From Candidatus Didemnitutus sp. (GTDB lineage Bacteria; Verrucomicrobiota; Verrucomicrobiia; Opitutales; Opitutaceae): a DNA stretch of 16,440 nt. Location of the stretch: NCBI GenBank assembly GCA_030682505.1, contig JAUXOH010000011.1, positions 1-16,440 of the forward strand. Direction: 5' to 3'. How positions within the stretch are numbered: the first letter of the stretch is position 1; every line of letters starts with the position of its first letter. Below, piece by piece: positions 1 through 7,462 of this stretch. The notes beneath the pieces were generated by a model, which searched no databases, had not been told where the DNA came from, and worked only from the letters and a program-made list of their open reading frames with translations. The position numbers were made by a program, and so were the translations under genes.

Positions 1-353
1 TCCTGCACGCCGGGCAGTTCCTCATCGCGAAGGACAGGATCAGCGAAGACAAATTGATGGAGCTCGCGATCTCCGCCGGCGCGGACGACATCATCACCAC
101 CGAGCAGGGCTACGAGCTCCGGTGCGACCTCCATATTTTCGACAAAGTCGCCCACGCCATCGAAGACGCCGGCATTCCGACCGAGTCGGCCGAAATCAGC
201 TACATCCCCACCGTGACGGTGCCCGTCACGGACGTGGGCCTCGCCAAGACGCTGGTCCGGTTGCACGACGCCCTCGACGACAGCGAGGATGTGCAATCTG
301 TCTATTCGAACGAAGAAATGGACGAGGCCGTCACTGAGGCCGCCCACGCCTGA
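1..353 (+). CDS. YebC/PmpR family protein, C-terminal part (5' truncated by window)
   Basis: The open frame enters from the left edge (first full codon at position 3) and ends at TGA 351-353, giving about 116 residues of the C-terminal half. The visible protein reads KDRISEDKLMELAISAGADD followed by a block ending in IPTVTVPVTD, which is the characteristic acidic C-terminal region of the YebC/PmpR/TACO1 family. Members were long annotated as DNA-binding regulators, and more recent reports give some of them a translation role on stalling-prone proteins, so which role applies here cannot be decided. A TTG at 54 is an internal codon, not the true start. A stem-loop lies just downstream. The gene is probably unrelated to the sulfur block that follows. 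Confidence 0.9.
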   Translation, partial: LHAGQFLIAKDRISEDKLMELAISAGADDIITTEQGYELRCDLHIFDKVAHAIEDAGIPTESAEISYIPTVTVPVTDVGLAKTLVRLHDALDDSEDVQSVYSNEEMDEAVTEAAHA

Positions 354-371
354 CCGCGGCGGTCGTCAGGC

Positions 372-394
372 AATGACACGCAATACGTGTCATT
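372..394 (+). terminator. Stem-loop downstream of yebC-like gene
   Basis: A perfect 9-bp inverted repeat, AATGACACG (372-380) and CGTGTCATT (386-394), encloses the loop CAATA. It starts 18 bp after the stop codon of the yebC-like gene and is followed by CCTTTCCCCC. The T-tract is weak, so it is a probable rather than textbook intrinsic terminator. It also lies 52 bp beyond the end of the convergent arsR-like gene and could serve both strands. Confidence 0.55.
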
Positions 395-445
395 CCTTTC
401 CCCCACGTTTCTCCTGTTTGCCGGGGCGAGGACCCACCGCTCCGA

Positions 446-781
446 TCAATCGGCGGCCAGATGGCCGACCTGCCGGGTGAGTGATTTCTCGAGACTGCCG
501 CAGACCAGTTCGCACAGCTTCGGAATCGTCGGATCGCTGATGCGATAGAAGACCTGCAGGCCTTCCTTGCGGCGGGCGAGGATGTGCGCCGCCGTCAGCG
601 TCTGGAGGTGCCGCGAGACGTTCGCCTGCGTTCCTTCCGTGGCCTCAACGAGTTCCGTCACGTTTCTTTCGCCCTCGAACAGCGCCTGAATCAGGCGCAG
701 CCGCATGGGTTCCGCCAGCACCGCAAAGCGGCGGGCGACCAACTGCAGCGCGTCATCGTTCAACGGGCGGTGTTTGGGCAT
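446..781 (-). CDS. ArsR/SmtB-family repressor, likely sulfide/persulfide-responsive
   Basis: A 111-residue winged-helix protein. The recognition-helix region VTELVEATEGTQANVSRHLQ (about residues 41-60) and the following beta-wing ARRKEGLQVFYRI are typical of HTH_5/ArsR repressors. Two cysteines, C90 and C94 in LCELVCG, sit in the C-terminal dimerisation helix. The helix-2 cysteine found in the persulfide sensors BigR/SqrR/YgaV is absent here (RLRLIQAL). I chose the ATG at 781-779 (MPKHRPLNDD) because family similarity begins there. Upstream in-frame ATGs at 826, 811 and 808 exist, and the one at 826 lies inside the operator. The gene diverges from the DUF2892-RND operon and shares with it a palindrome (817-840) that recurs twice in the locus. 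Autoregulation and control of the sulfur genes are inferred. The inducer could instead be a metal or metalloid. Confidence 0.85.
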   Translation of the reverse strand: MPKHRPLNDDALQLVARRFAVLAEPMRLRLIQALFEGERNVTELVEATEGTQANVSRHLQTLTAAHILARRKEGLQVFYRISDPTIPKLCELVCGSLEKSLTRQVGHLAAD

Positions 782-801
782 GCGACGGAGGAAACAGCCA
801 C

Positions 802-830
802 TTGACATCATGGCAAGTATATGCATTTAT
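802..830 (+). promoter_or_regulatory. Candidate promoter of the DUF2892-RND-rhodanese operon
   Basis: A perfect TTGACA (-35) lies at 802-807. A weak -10, ATTTAT at 825-830, follows at 17-bp spacing inside the palindromic operator. The start codon of the first operon gene is at 858, leaving a short leader. The -35 is strong and the -10 is poor, so the exact element is uncertain. Confidence 0.35.
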
Positions 831-846
831 GCGCATACAAAGTCAA
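816..846 (-). promoter_or_regulatory. Candidate arsR promoter
   Basis: Read on the minus strand, TTGACT (846-841) and TATACT (821-816) are separated by 19 bp, somewhat longer than the optimal spacing. The -10 element lies inside the left half of the palindrome at 817-840, so bound repressor would block it. The predicted transcription start (near 808) falls on an in-frame ATG, so a leaderless longer protein is possible, although the downstream ATG at 781 fits the family better. Confidence 0.35.
817..840. promoter_or_regulatory. Operator O1, palindrome in the arsR / DUF2892 divergent promoter
   Basis: Half-sites GTATATGCA (817-825) and CGCATACAA (832-840) are separated by 6 bp. Each matches the idealised halves CTATATGCG / CGCATATAG at 7 of 9 positions. 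The same 9-6-9 architecture recurs at 7369-7392 and 8910-8933. A perfect 10-bp palindrome, TATGCGCATA, is nested at 828-837. Its position between two divergent genes, one an ArsR-type repressor, is the classic place for an autoregulatory operator. Binding by this ArsR protein is inferred. Confidence 0.7.
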
Positions 847-857
847 CCCTGATTTCC

Positions 858-1094
858 ATGACCACTTATTCGCTTGTTCGTCTTCTCGCCGGCTCGGTCG
901 TTCTGACCGGCCTGTTGCTCTCCCAACTCCACAGCCCGTGGTGGTTGCTCGTGCCCGCCTTTGTCGGCCTCAACCTCATCCAGTCGGTCTTCACCGGTTT
1001 CTGTCCGCCCACGCTGATTCTTACCAAACTCGGCTGGGTCGACGAACAAGACGTGATTCACTGGGGCGGCCAACGTCGCCCCGGTGGCAATTAA
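858..1094 (+). CDS. DUF2892 (YgaP-type transmembrane domain) small membrane protein
   Basis: A 78-residue protein with two hydrophobic segments (about residues 7-24 and 28-46) around a short turn. The stretch AFVGLNLIQSVFTGFCP is the signature of the DUF2892/YgaP membrane domain. In E. coli YgaP this domain is fused to a rhodanese and is implicated in moving a sulfur-derived species such as thiocyanate. Here it stands alone, and a separate membrane-anchored rhodanese is encoded at the end of the same operon. The single cysteine C49 in GFCP is conserved in the family. I chose the ATG at 858 because it starts the hydrophobic domain and lies just after the operator; the longer upstream frame runs across the operator. 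The next gene starts 13 bp downstream. Confidence 0.85.
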   Translation: MTTYSLVRLLAGSVVLTGLLLSQLHSPWWLLVPAFVGLNLIQSVFTGFCPPTLILTKLGWVDEQDVIHWGGQRRPGGN

Positions 1095-1107
1095 GGGAAC
1101 CAACCAG

Positions 1108-1290
1108 ATGAACTCCACTGTGCGCTTTCTGATTCCCATCGCCGTCGCCGCCGCCTTGGGCGCCGCCCTCGGCTATTACGGTGAATGCACCTCGGGCACC
1201 TGTCCCCTTACCTCGACGTGGTGGCGCGGCGCCCTTTACGGTGCCGTCTTCGGGCTTATCTGGTCGTTCGGCCAGCGCAGCCCCTCCTGA
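1108..1290 (+). CDS. DUF6132-like Cys-containing small membrane peptide
   Basis: A 60-residue protein: a glycine/alanine-rich hydrophobic segment (about 6-23), a short loop CTSGTCPLTS carrying C27 and C32, and a second hydrophobic segment (about 41-54). The loop motif C-x-SGTCP-T-S matches my recollection of the DUF6132 family, whose members are small two-helix proteins of unknown function. A plausible Shine-Dalgarno, AAGGGA (1093-1098), sits 9 bp before the ATG, one of the few clear ones in this window. The gene lies 13 bp after the DUF2892 gene and 5 bp before the TolC-type gene, so translation is probably coupled. The two closely spaced cysteines in a sulfur locus suggest sulfane-sulfur or metal binding, but this is inference. 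Confidence 0.75.
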   Translation: MNSTVRFLIPIAVAAALGAALGYYGECTSGTCPLTSTWWRGALYGAVFGLIWSFGQRSPS

Positions 1291-1295
1291 ACGTC

Positions 1296-2627
1296 ATGCC
1301 CTCCCGTTTCTCGCTTCACCGTGTCGCCGCGGCGACCCTGCTCTGCTTCACCGCTTTGTCGCTGTCGGCCAATCCGTGGACGGCCCGGCAAGCTGTCGCC
1401 ACGGCGCTGGCCAACAACCCCGACGCCGAAATCGCGCGCCAGCGGCTCATCGCGGCCGAGGCGATGATCGAACAGGCGAACGCCGCGTGGCTGCCGCAGG
1501 TTTCGCTCTCCGGTCGTTATACCGAGACGAACAGTCCGATGATGGCCTTCGGTTCCATTCTCAACCAGCGCGCCTTTCATTTCGGTCTCGATTTCAACCA
1601 GCCGGGCCGGATCGACAATCTCAACGCCACCGGCACCGTCGGCTACAACCTCTACAGCGGTGGCCGCGCCACGGCCGGCAAGAAGGCCGCCGAAGCCGGC
1701 GCGCGCGCGGCGCAGGAAGACCTGCGCGCCGCCCACCATCAACTCGCCAACGGTGCCATCAAGGCCCTCCTTAATCTGCGCAAGGCGCGCGAAGCGGTGG
1801 GGGCCGTCGAGGCCGGTGTGCGTGCCTACGAGGCTTCGATCACCAATGCCCGTTTGCGTTTCACCGCCGGCCAGATGTTGAAGGCCGACCTGCTCAGCCT
1901 CGAGGTGCAACTCGCCCAAACCCGCGAAACACTCACCACCGCCCGTCACGGCGCCGCGCTCGCGGCGCAGGCTTTTCTTTTTGTGCTCGGCCTTGATCCG
2001 GTGGGCGCGGAGTCCGTCGATCTTGCTCCGGAAGACCCCGCGCTCACCGCGATGATCACCCCGGAACAAACCGATTTCTCCGGGCGCCCTGAACTCACCG
2101 GCCTGCAGGAGCGCCTGCACGCCGCCGAGGAAATGGTGCAGGTCGCTCGCGGCGCGCGCCGACCCACGATCAACGCCTTTGCCTCCTACCAATACGACCA
2201 GGGCTGGAAACTCAATCGCCACGGCGACAGCTGGCTCGCCGGGGTGGCCGTGGACGTGAATCTTTTCGATGGCGGCCAGACTTCCGGCAAGATCAGCCAG
2301 GCCACCGCCGAACTTGCCCAAGTAAAGCAGATGCTGCGCAAGGCCCGTCTCGGCATTGCGTTGGAGGTGGAACAGGCCCGCCTGGCCCACCAAGCCGCGC
2401 TCGAACGCCTGGAAGTCAGCGCCCAAACCGTGGCCCAGGCGGACGAAAGTGCCGCGCTCAGTCGGGCGCGCTTTGCAAAGGGCGCCTTGCTCACCGCTGA
2501 ACTCATCGGCGCGGAAAGCCGCCTGATCGAAGCCCGCATGCGTCGCACCTTGGCCGAGGCGGACGAACGCATCGCGCTCGCCGATTACCACCGCGCCCTC
2601 GGCCTCCTGCCCTTCGCCACCCCTTGA
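1296..2627 (+). CDS. TolC-family outer membrane efflux channel
   Basis: A 443-residue protein with an N-terminal signal peptide (MPSRFSLHRVAAATLLCFTA onward, probable cleavage near residue 24). Two repeats of the OEP fold follow, with long alanine/glutamate/glutamine-rich helical stretches and two beta-strand segments, VSLSGRYTET and INAFASYQYDQGW. The motifs LRKAREAVGAVEAG and the C-terminal VEQARLAHQAALERLEVSAQ are typical of TolC/OprM periplasmic helices. The length fits the family. I chose the ATG at 1296, 5 bp after the preceding stop, because it opens directly into the signal peptide; the longer upstream frame overlaps the DUF6132-like gene. It supplies the outer-membrane exit for the RND pump encoded next to it. 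Confidence 0.9.
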   Translation: MPSRFSLHRVAAATLLCFTALSLSANPWTARQAVATALANNPDAEIARQRLIAAEAMIEQANAAWLPQVSLSGRYTETNSPMMAFGSILNQRAFHFGLDFNQPGRIDNLNATGTVGYNLYSGGRATAGKKAAEAGARAAQEDLRAAHHQLANGAIKALLNLRKAREAVGAVEAGVRAYEASITNARLRFTAGQMLKADLLSLEVQLAQTRETLTTARHGAALAAQAFLFVLGLDPVGAESVDLAPEDPALTAMITPEQTDFSGRPELTGLQERLHAAEEMVQVARGARRPTINAFASYQYDQGWKLNRHGDSWLAGVAVDVNLFDGGQTSGKISQATAELAQVKQMLRKARLGIALEVEQARLAHQAALERLEVSAQTVAQADESAALSRARFAKGALLTAELIGAESRLIEARMRRTLAEADERIALADYHRALGLLPFATP

Positions 2628-2640
2628 CCCCTTGAATTCC

Positions 2641-3666
2641 ATGAAGCCGCTTCCCTTCCTCTTCCTCCTCGCCCTCCTGCCCGTCGCCGGCTGTTCGAAA
2701 TCCCAACCGGCGAATCCGCCCTCCCCCGCCACCCTTCCCCCGGCTCGCGTCACCCTCGTCCGCGTCGCCGCCAGCGAGACGGCCGCGCTCGCCGAGATCA
2801 CCGGCACCGTTCGTCCGGCCCAGCGCGCCACCCTCGCCGCCAGGGTCATGGGGGCGATCAGCGAAGAGTTGGTCTCGCTCGGTCAACCGGTGCGCACCGG
2901 CGATCTGTTGCTGAAAATCTCCGCGGTCGAGATCACCGCCCGCGTCGCACAGGCGCAGGCGCAGCTCAATGTCGCCGTGCGCGACCTCGCGCGGGAGCGG
3001 GACCTGCTCCGGGTCGGCGCGAGCACCGCCGACATGGTCCGCGGCCTCGAAGACCGTTTCACCATGACGGCCGCGATGGTGCGCGAGGCCGAAACGATGC
3101 TCGGCTACACCGAGTTGCGTGCCCCCTTCGACGGCGTCGTGGCGCGCAAGTTTGTGCAAGCCGGCGATCTCGCCTCCCCGGGCCAGCCGCTCCTCGAACT
3201 CGAGGGAGCCGGCGATTTTCAGATCGAGGTCGGGATTCCCGATTCACTCTCCGGCAATCTTCAGTTGGGGGTCTCCCTGCTGGCTGAGGAACCCGCCGCC
3301 AACGCCACTTTTCAGGCCCGCTTGATCGAGCTGTCGTCCGCGGCCGATGCCGTTGCCCGCACGGTCACGGCGAAGTTCGCGGTGCCGGCCGACGCGCCGG
3401 TTCGCTCCGGTCAATTCGTGCGGGTGCACGTTCCGGCGGGCCGGATCACCGCTCTCCTGGTTCCCATCAGCGCCGTGACCACGGTCGGGCAGATGGAGCG
3501 GATTTTCATCGCCGAAAACAACCGCGCCATGCTGCGCATCGTGAAGACCGGGGCCGCGCACAACGGCCTGGTGGAAATCCTTTCGGGTTTGAGCGCCGGT
3601 GAGTCGGTCGTGGTGCAACCGCCCGCAAACCTGCGCGAAGGTCAGCCTCTCGAGGTGCAACCATGA
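2641..3666 (+). CDS. RND efflux membrane-fusion (periplasmic adaptor) lipoprotein
   Basis: A 341-residue HlyD/AcrA-family adaptor. A lipoprotein signal peptide ends at VAGC with the lipidated cysteine at C18. It is followed by a proline-rich linker, the first lipoyl half (GTVRPAQRATLAARVMGAIS), a short alpha-hairpin (about residues 95-150), the second lipoyl half (TELRAPFDGVVARKFVQAGD) and beta-barrel and membrane-proximal domains. The motif LRAPFDGVV is the classic second-half lipoyl signature. I chose the ATG at 2641 over the in-frame TTG at 2632. Its stop overlaps the RND start in ATGA at 3663-3666, so the two are translationally coupled. The protein links the inner-membrane pump to the TolC-type channel. 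Confidence 0.92.
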   Translation: MKPLPFLFLLALLPVAGCSKSQPANPPSPATLPPARVTLVRVAASETAALAEITGTVRPAQRATLAARVMGAISEELVSLGQPVRTGDLLLKISAVEITARVAQAQAQLNVAVRDLARERDLLRVGASTADMVRGLEDRFTMTAAMVREAETMLGYTELRAPFDGVVARKFVQAGDLASPGQPLLELEGAGDFQIEVGIPDSLSGNLQLGVSLLAEEPAANATFQARLIELSSAADAVARTVTAKFAVPADAPVRSGQFVRVHVPAGRITALLVPISAVTTVGQMERIFIAENNRAMLRIVKTGAAHNGLVEILSGLSAGESVVVQPPANLREGQPLEVQP

Positions 3667-6600
3667 GTTCTGCGCCCGTCCCGGTTGTTCCTCCCGCCCG
3701 CTACGGCCTCGCCGGTCGGATGGCGGCGATGTTCATCGATTCCAAACTGACGCCCATCGCGGTCGCCGCCTCGCTGCTGCTCGGGCTGTTCGCTGTGCTG
3801 ATGCTGCCCCGCGAGGAAGAGCCCCAGATCAAGGTGCCGATGATCGACGTGATGGTCGCGATGCCCGGCGCGTCCGCACAGGAGGTCGAGAACCGCGTGA
3901 CGCGGCCAATGGAGAAGCTCCTGTGGGAAATTCCCGGCGTCGAATATCTTTACTCCACCTCCAGCCCAGGCGGCAACCTGACCATCGTGCGCTTCAAGGT
4001 CGGCACCGATCTCGAGGCGGCGCTCGTGCGCCTCAACCAAAAGCTGCAAACCAACGTCGATCGCATTCCGCCCGGTGTCTCCGCTCCCTTGGTGAAGCCG
4101 CGCACCATCGACGACGTGCCAGTGGTTGCGCTGACCTTCCACAGTTCCGTCTATGATCACTACACGCTGCGGCGGCTCGCCGCGCAGGTGGAGGAATCCC
4201 TCAAGGCCATCCCGATGGTGGCCGAGACCACGATCATTGGGGGCACCCGTCGGCAAGTGCGCGTGCAGCTGGATCCGAGCGCCCTCGCCTCCCGCAACCT
4301 CAGCGCCAACGGCCTCGTGCCGATGCTGCAGCAGGCCAACGTTCAAACCCACGCGGGCGCACAGTCCTTTGGCAACACCGAGGTCCTCCTCCAGGCCGGG
4401 ACATTCTTCCGCGATGCGGGCGAGGTCGGCGCCGTCGTCGTCGGCGTGGACAACAACCGTCCGGTCTACTTGCGCGACGTCGCCACGATCACGGATGGCG
4501 CGGCAGAGCCCTCGGACTATGTGCTGTTCGGTCGCGGACCCAGCGGCACCGAGGAAGCGGCCGTCACGTTGAGCCTCGCGAAGCGCCCCGGCGCCAACGC
4601 CGTCGAGGTGGTCGCGGCCGTCAAGGCACAGATCGCCACGCTCCAGGGCACCTTGATTCCCGCTGACATCAGCGTGGCGGTGACGCGCGACTACGGTGCC
4701 ACGGCGGCGGAGAAATCGAACGAGTTGCTGCTGCACATGGGCATCGCGATCTTCGGCGTCGCCGTCCTGATCATGTTCTTCCTCGGGTGGCGTGAGTCCC
4801 TCGTCGTGCTCCTCGCCATCCCGGTCACGCTCGGCCTGACGCTGCTGGTGTTCTACCTCTACGGTTACACCCTGAACCGGATCACCCTCTTCGCCTTGAT
4901 CTTCTCCATCGGGATTCTGGTGGATGACGCCATTGTGGTGGTGGAAAACATCGTGCGGCACATGAATCTGCCGGGGTGCCAACGCCGTCCGTTGATCGAG
5001 GTCGCCATCGAGGCGGTGGACGAAGTCGGCAACCCGACCATTCTGGCCACACTGGCCGTCATCGCCGCGGTGCTGCCCATGGCCTTTGTCAGCGGCATGA
5101 TGGGCCCCTACATGCGACCGATTCCGATCGGATCGAGTGCGGCCATGATCTTCTCCCTCCTGGTCGCGTTCGCGGTCACCCCGTGGGCCGCGCTGCGAAT
5201 CCTCCGCGGGCATCGTCCGACCGGCCACGCCGCCGGGTTTGTCGATGCGCCGGTGCAAGACGAAGACGCGATGCCGGACAATGCCTTTACCCGGCTCTAC
5301 CAGCGCTTCATGCAGCCGCTGCTCGACCATCGCCGCTGGCGCTGGGCTTTTCTCGCGATCGTCGCCGCGCTCACCGTCGGTTCCATGGGCCTCGTCGGCC
5401 TCAGCGCCGTGAAGGTCAAGATGCTGCCCTTCGACAACAAGTCGGAGTTTCAGGTCATCATCGATCTGCCGGAAGGTTCCACCCTGGAGCAAACGACCCG
5501 CGTGGCCCGCGAGATGGCGGCATCCCTCCGCACCGAACCTGAAGTGCTCGACTACCAGATTTACGCCGGTTCCGCCTCGCCGTTCAATTTCAACGGCCTG
5601 GTGCGGCACTACTTCCTGCGCCGCGGCAGCAATGTCGCGGACATTCAAGTGAACCTGAGCGCGAAGCACGAACGCTCCGCCCAGAGTCACGATATCGCCA
5701 AGCGCGTGCGTCCCGCCCTCGCGGCCATCGCCGCCAAATATGGCGCGGCCGTCGCCGTGGCCGAAGTGCCGCCGGGTCCCCCGGTGTTGCAAACGCTCGT
5801 CGCGGAAATCTACGGACCGAACGAAGCGGCGCGCCTGAAACTTGCCTCGCGCGTACGCGAGATCTTCCGCGCGTCGCCGGGTGTCGTGGATGTGGATTGG
5901 TATGTCGAGGACCAGCAACCGAAGACGGTGCTGCGCGTCGACAAGGCCAAGGCGGCGCTGCACGGACTGACCGAAGCCGCCGTGGCCCGCGCCGTGCAAT
6001 TGGGCGCGCAAGGCTATCCGGTCACCTTGTTGCATGCCCCCGCCGAGCGCGAGGATGTGGCCGTGGTGCTCGAGCTGCCCCGCGCCCTCCGGGCCCGCGT
6101 CGAAGACCTGCTGTCGTTGCCGCTGCGTTCCGAAATGAACCCCGCGGCTCCGCTCGTGCCGTTGCGGGAACTGGTCACGATTGAGACGACGCACGGCGAG
6201 CGAAACATCTATCACAAGAACCTGCGCAACGTGATCTACGTCACCGCTGATGTGGCCGGCGAGGTGGAGAGCCCGGTCTATGCAATTTTCGCGATGAACC
6301 GCGAACTGGCGAAACTCGACGGACGCGAGTTCGGCGGCACGGAATCCCGTGTGCAGATTCTCAACTCCTCCATGCCCGACAACGACCGCGAGCCCGCGAT
6401 GAAGTGGGATGGCGAATGGCAGGTGACGCTCGAGGTGTTCCGCGATCTCGGCCTCGCCTTCGGCGCCGTGCTCATCCTCATCTACATGCTGATGGTCGGC
6501 TGGTTCAAAAACTACTCCACGCCGCTGATCGTCATGACCGTCATTCCGTTTTCGCTGATCGGCATCCTCCCCGCCCATGCGGCGCTCGGGGCGTTCTTCA

Positions 6601-6968
6601 CGGCGACCTCCATGATCGGCTTCATGGCCGGCGCGGGCATCGTCGTGCGCAACTCCATCATCTTGGTCGATTTCATCGAGCTGCGGCTCGGCCACGGTCG
6701 CTCGCTCCGCGAGGCGTGCGTCGAGGCGGGCGCGGTGCGGTTTCGGCCGATGATGCTCACGGCGCTCGCCGTCGTGGTCGGCGCCCTGGTCATTCTCGCC
6801 GATCCCATCTTCCAGGGTCTGGCGATCTCCCTGCTCTTCGGCGCCATCGCCTCGCTCCTGATCAGCCCGCTCGCGGTGCCACTGATTTACTACATGACCC
6901 ACGCCGACCAAACCCCGGCCCCCCAAGCCGACGCGTCCTGCAAGCTCCCCGACAACTCCCAACCATGA
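3663..6968 (+). CDS. RND-family efflux permease (AcrB/MdtB-like)
   Basis: A 1101-residue inner-membrane pump of usual RND length: TM1 near 28-48, a first periplasmic loop (about 50-350), a TM2-6 cluster (about 355-510), TM7 near 560, a second periplasmic loop, and TM8-12 to the end. TM4 carries the proton-relay pair D421-D422 in GILVDDAIVVVEN. In TM10 the sequence GIVVRNSIILVDF has R996 where AcrB has K940. PREEEPQI after TM1 is typical of a broad RND branch related to multidrug rather than metal pumps, and CzcA-type methionine/histidine clusters are not seen. It overlaps both the adaptor gene and the rhodanese gene by 4 bp (ATGA). Sharing an operon with rhodanese and YgaP-type genes points to export of a sulfur-containing or sulfide-related compound, which is inference. 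The substrate cannot be read from the sequence. Confidence 0.93.
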   Translation: MSSAPVPVVPPARYGLAGRMAAMFIDSKLTPIAVAASLLLGLFAVLMLPREEEPQIKVPMIDVMVAMPGASAQEVENRVTRPMEKLLWEIPGVEYLYSTSSPGGNLTIVRFKVGTDLEAALVRLNQKLQTNVDRIPPGVSAPLVKPRTIDDVPVVALTFHSSVYDHYTLRRLAAQVEESLKAIPMVAETTIIGGTRRQVRVQLDPSALASRNLSANGLVPMLQQANVQTHAGAQSFGNTEVLLQAGTFFRDAGEVGAVVVGVDNNRPVYLRDVATITDGAAEPSDYVLFGRGPSGTEEAAVTLSLAKRPGANAVEVVAAVKAQIATLQGTLIPADISVAVTRDYGATAAEKSNELLLHMGIAIFGVAVLIMFFLGWRESLVVLLAIPVTLGLTLLVFYLYGYTLNRITLFALIFSIGILVDDAIVVVENIVRHMNLPGCQRRPLIEVAIEAVDEVGNPTILATLAVIAAVLPMAFVSGMMGPYMRPIPIGSSAAMIFSLLVAFAVTPWAALRILRGHRPTGHAAGFVDAPVQDEDAMPDNAFTRLYQRFMQPLLDHRRWRWAFLAIVAALTVGSMGLVGLSAVKVKMLPFDNKSEFQVIIDLPEGSTLEQTTRVAREMAASLRTEPEVLDYQIYAGSASPFNFNGLVRHYFLRRGSNVADIQVNLSAKHERSAQSHDIAKRVRPALAAIAAKYGAAVAVAEVPPGPPVLQTLVAEIYGPNEAARLKLASRVREIFRASPGVVDVDWYVEDQQPKTVLRVDKAKAALHGLTEAAVARAVQLGAQGYPVTLLHAPAEREDVAVVLELPRALRARVEDLLSLPLRSEMNPAAPLVPLRELVTIETTHGERNIYHKNLRNVIYVTADVAGEVESPVYAIFAMNRELAKLDGREFGGTESRVQILNSSMPDNDREPAMKWDGEWQVTLEVFRDLGLAFGAVLILIYMLMVGWFKNYSTPLIVMTVIPFSLIGILPAHAALGAFFTATSMIGFMAGAGIVVRNSIILVDFIELRLGHGRSLREACVEAGAVRFRPMMLTALAVVVGALVILADPIFQGLAISLLFGAIASLLISPLAVPLIYYMTHADQTPAPQADASCKLPDNSQP

Positions 6969-7333
6969 ACTGGTTCCTGCTCCTTTTTTCCGGCGTCGCC
7001 GCGATCTTCATTATCCGCACGTTGATTCTCGCCCGCCCGGGCATCTCGGCAGAGCAGGCGCGCGCCGTCCTCAATTCCGGCGCCGCCGTGCTGGTGGATG
7101 TGCGCGAAGCCGGCGAATGGGCGGGCGGCACGGCCCGGCACGCCGCCCTGCTCCCGTTGAGCGATTTGCGCGGGGAGCGCACGCAGTGGCGTGCCTTCCT
7201 GGCGAAGCACAAGGGAAAGCAATTGCTCCTCTACTGCCGCTCCGGCAGCCGCTCCGGGATGGCCGCCGCCCAGCTCCGGCGCGAAGGATTCAACGCCGTG
7301 AACGCCGGTTCGGCGGGAATCTGGGTCCAATGA
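6965..7333 (+). CDS. Membrane-anchored single-domain rhodanese
   Basis: A 122-residue protein. Residues 3-22 form a hydrophobic N-terminal anchor without an obvious signal cleavage site. The rhodanese domain follows, with VLVDVREAGEW (43-53) and the active-site loop C91-RSGSRSG. The catalytic cysteine, which carries a persulfide in this family, is intact. The domain ends abruptly at AGSAGIWVQ and lacks the usual C-terminal extension (GG..GW..AGLPV) present in its paralogue at 11738-12142, so it is slightly short but not clearly broken. It starts within the RND stop codon (ATGA, 6965-6968). With the DUF2892 protein at the operon head it recreates, as two polypeptides, the domain pair found fused in YgaP. 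Topology (active site in cytoplasm or periplasm) is undetermined. Confidence 0.9.
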   Translation: MNWFLLLFSGVAAIFIIRTLILARPGISAEQARAVLNSGAAVLVDVREAGEWAGGTARHAALLPLSDLRGERTQWRAFLAKHKGKQLLLYCRSGSRSGMAAAQLRREGFNAVNAGSAGIWVQ

Positions 7334-7334
7334 A

Positions 7335-7357
7335 GCCGGCCGCGGGGTCGCGCCGGC
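7335..7357 (+). terminator. GC-rich stem-loop after the RND-rhodanese operon
   Basis: GCCGGC-C-GCG (7335-7344) pairs with CGC-GCCGGC (7349-7357), with one bulged C and a GGGT loop, beginning one base after the rhodanese stop codon. No T-tract follows, so it may be an mRNA-stabilising 3' hairpin or a Rho-assisted end rather than an intrinsic terminator. Confidence 0.4.
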
Positions 7358-7368
7358 CACCGGGGCAC

Positions 7369-7392
7369 CTATATCCGTACGGGCGCATATAG
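7369..7392. promoter_or_regulatory. Operator O2, palindrome upstream of the FadL-type porin
   Basis: Half-sites CTATATCCG (7369-7377) and CGCATATAG (7384-7392) are separated by 6 bp. They are complementary at 8 of 9 positions, making this the best-preserved copy of the three. It lies 70 bp upstream of the porin ATG (7463) and 35 bp after the rhodanese stop, where a promoter for the porin gene is expected. AT-rich CATATA in the right half could double as a -10 element. Its match to O1 next to the ArsR gene suggests common control. Confidence 0.7.
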
Positions 7393-7462
7393 CCATTGAT
7401 GCGTGTCGTTTGGCAACGGGCGCGCAGTCCTTCGCCCCGTTTTCGGCGATAATCTGGCTGCC

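Noticed and set aside
1236..2849. 537-residue minus-strand open frame
   Set aside because: Antisense to the TolC-type and adaptor genes, which have clear family motifs; no recognisable product.
3642..6962. 1106-residue minus-strand open frame
   Set aside because: It is the antisense shadow of the RND permease; its composition (long runs rich in His, Gly, Arg, Asp) has no domain and simply reflects third-position GC bias.
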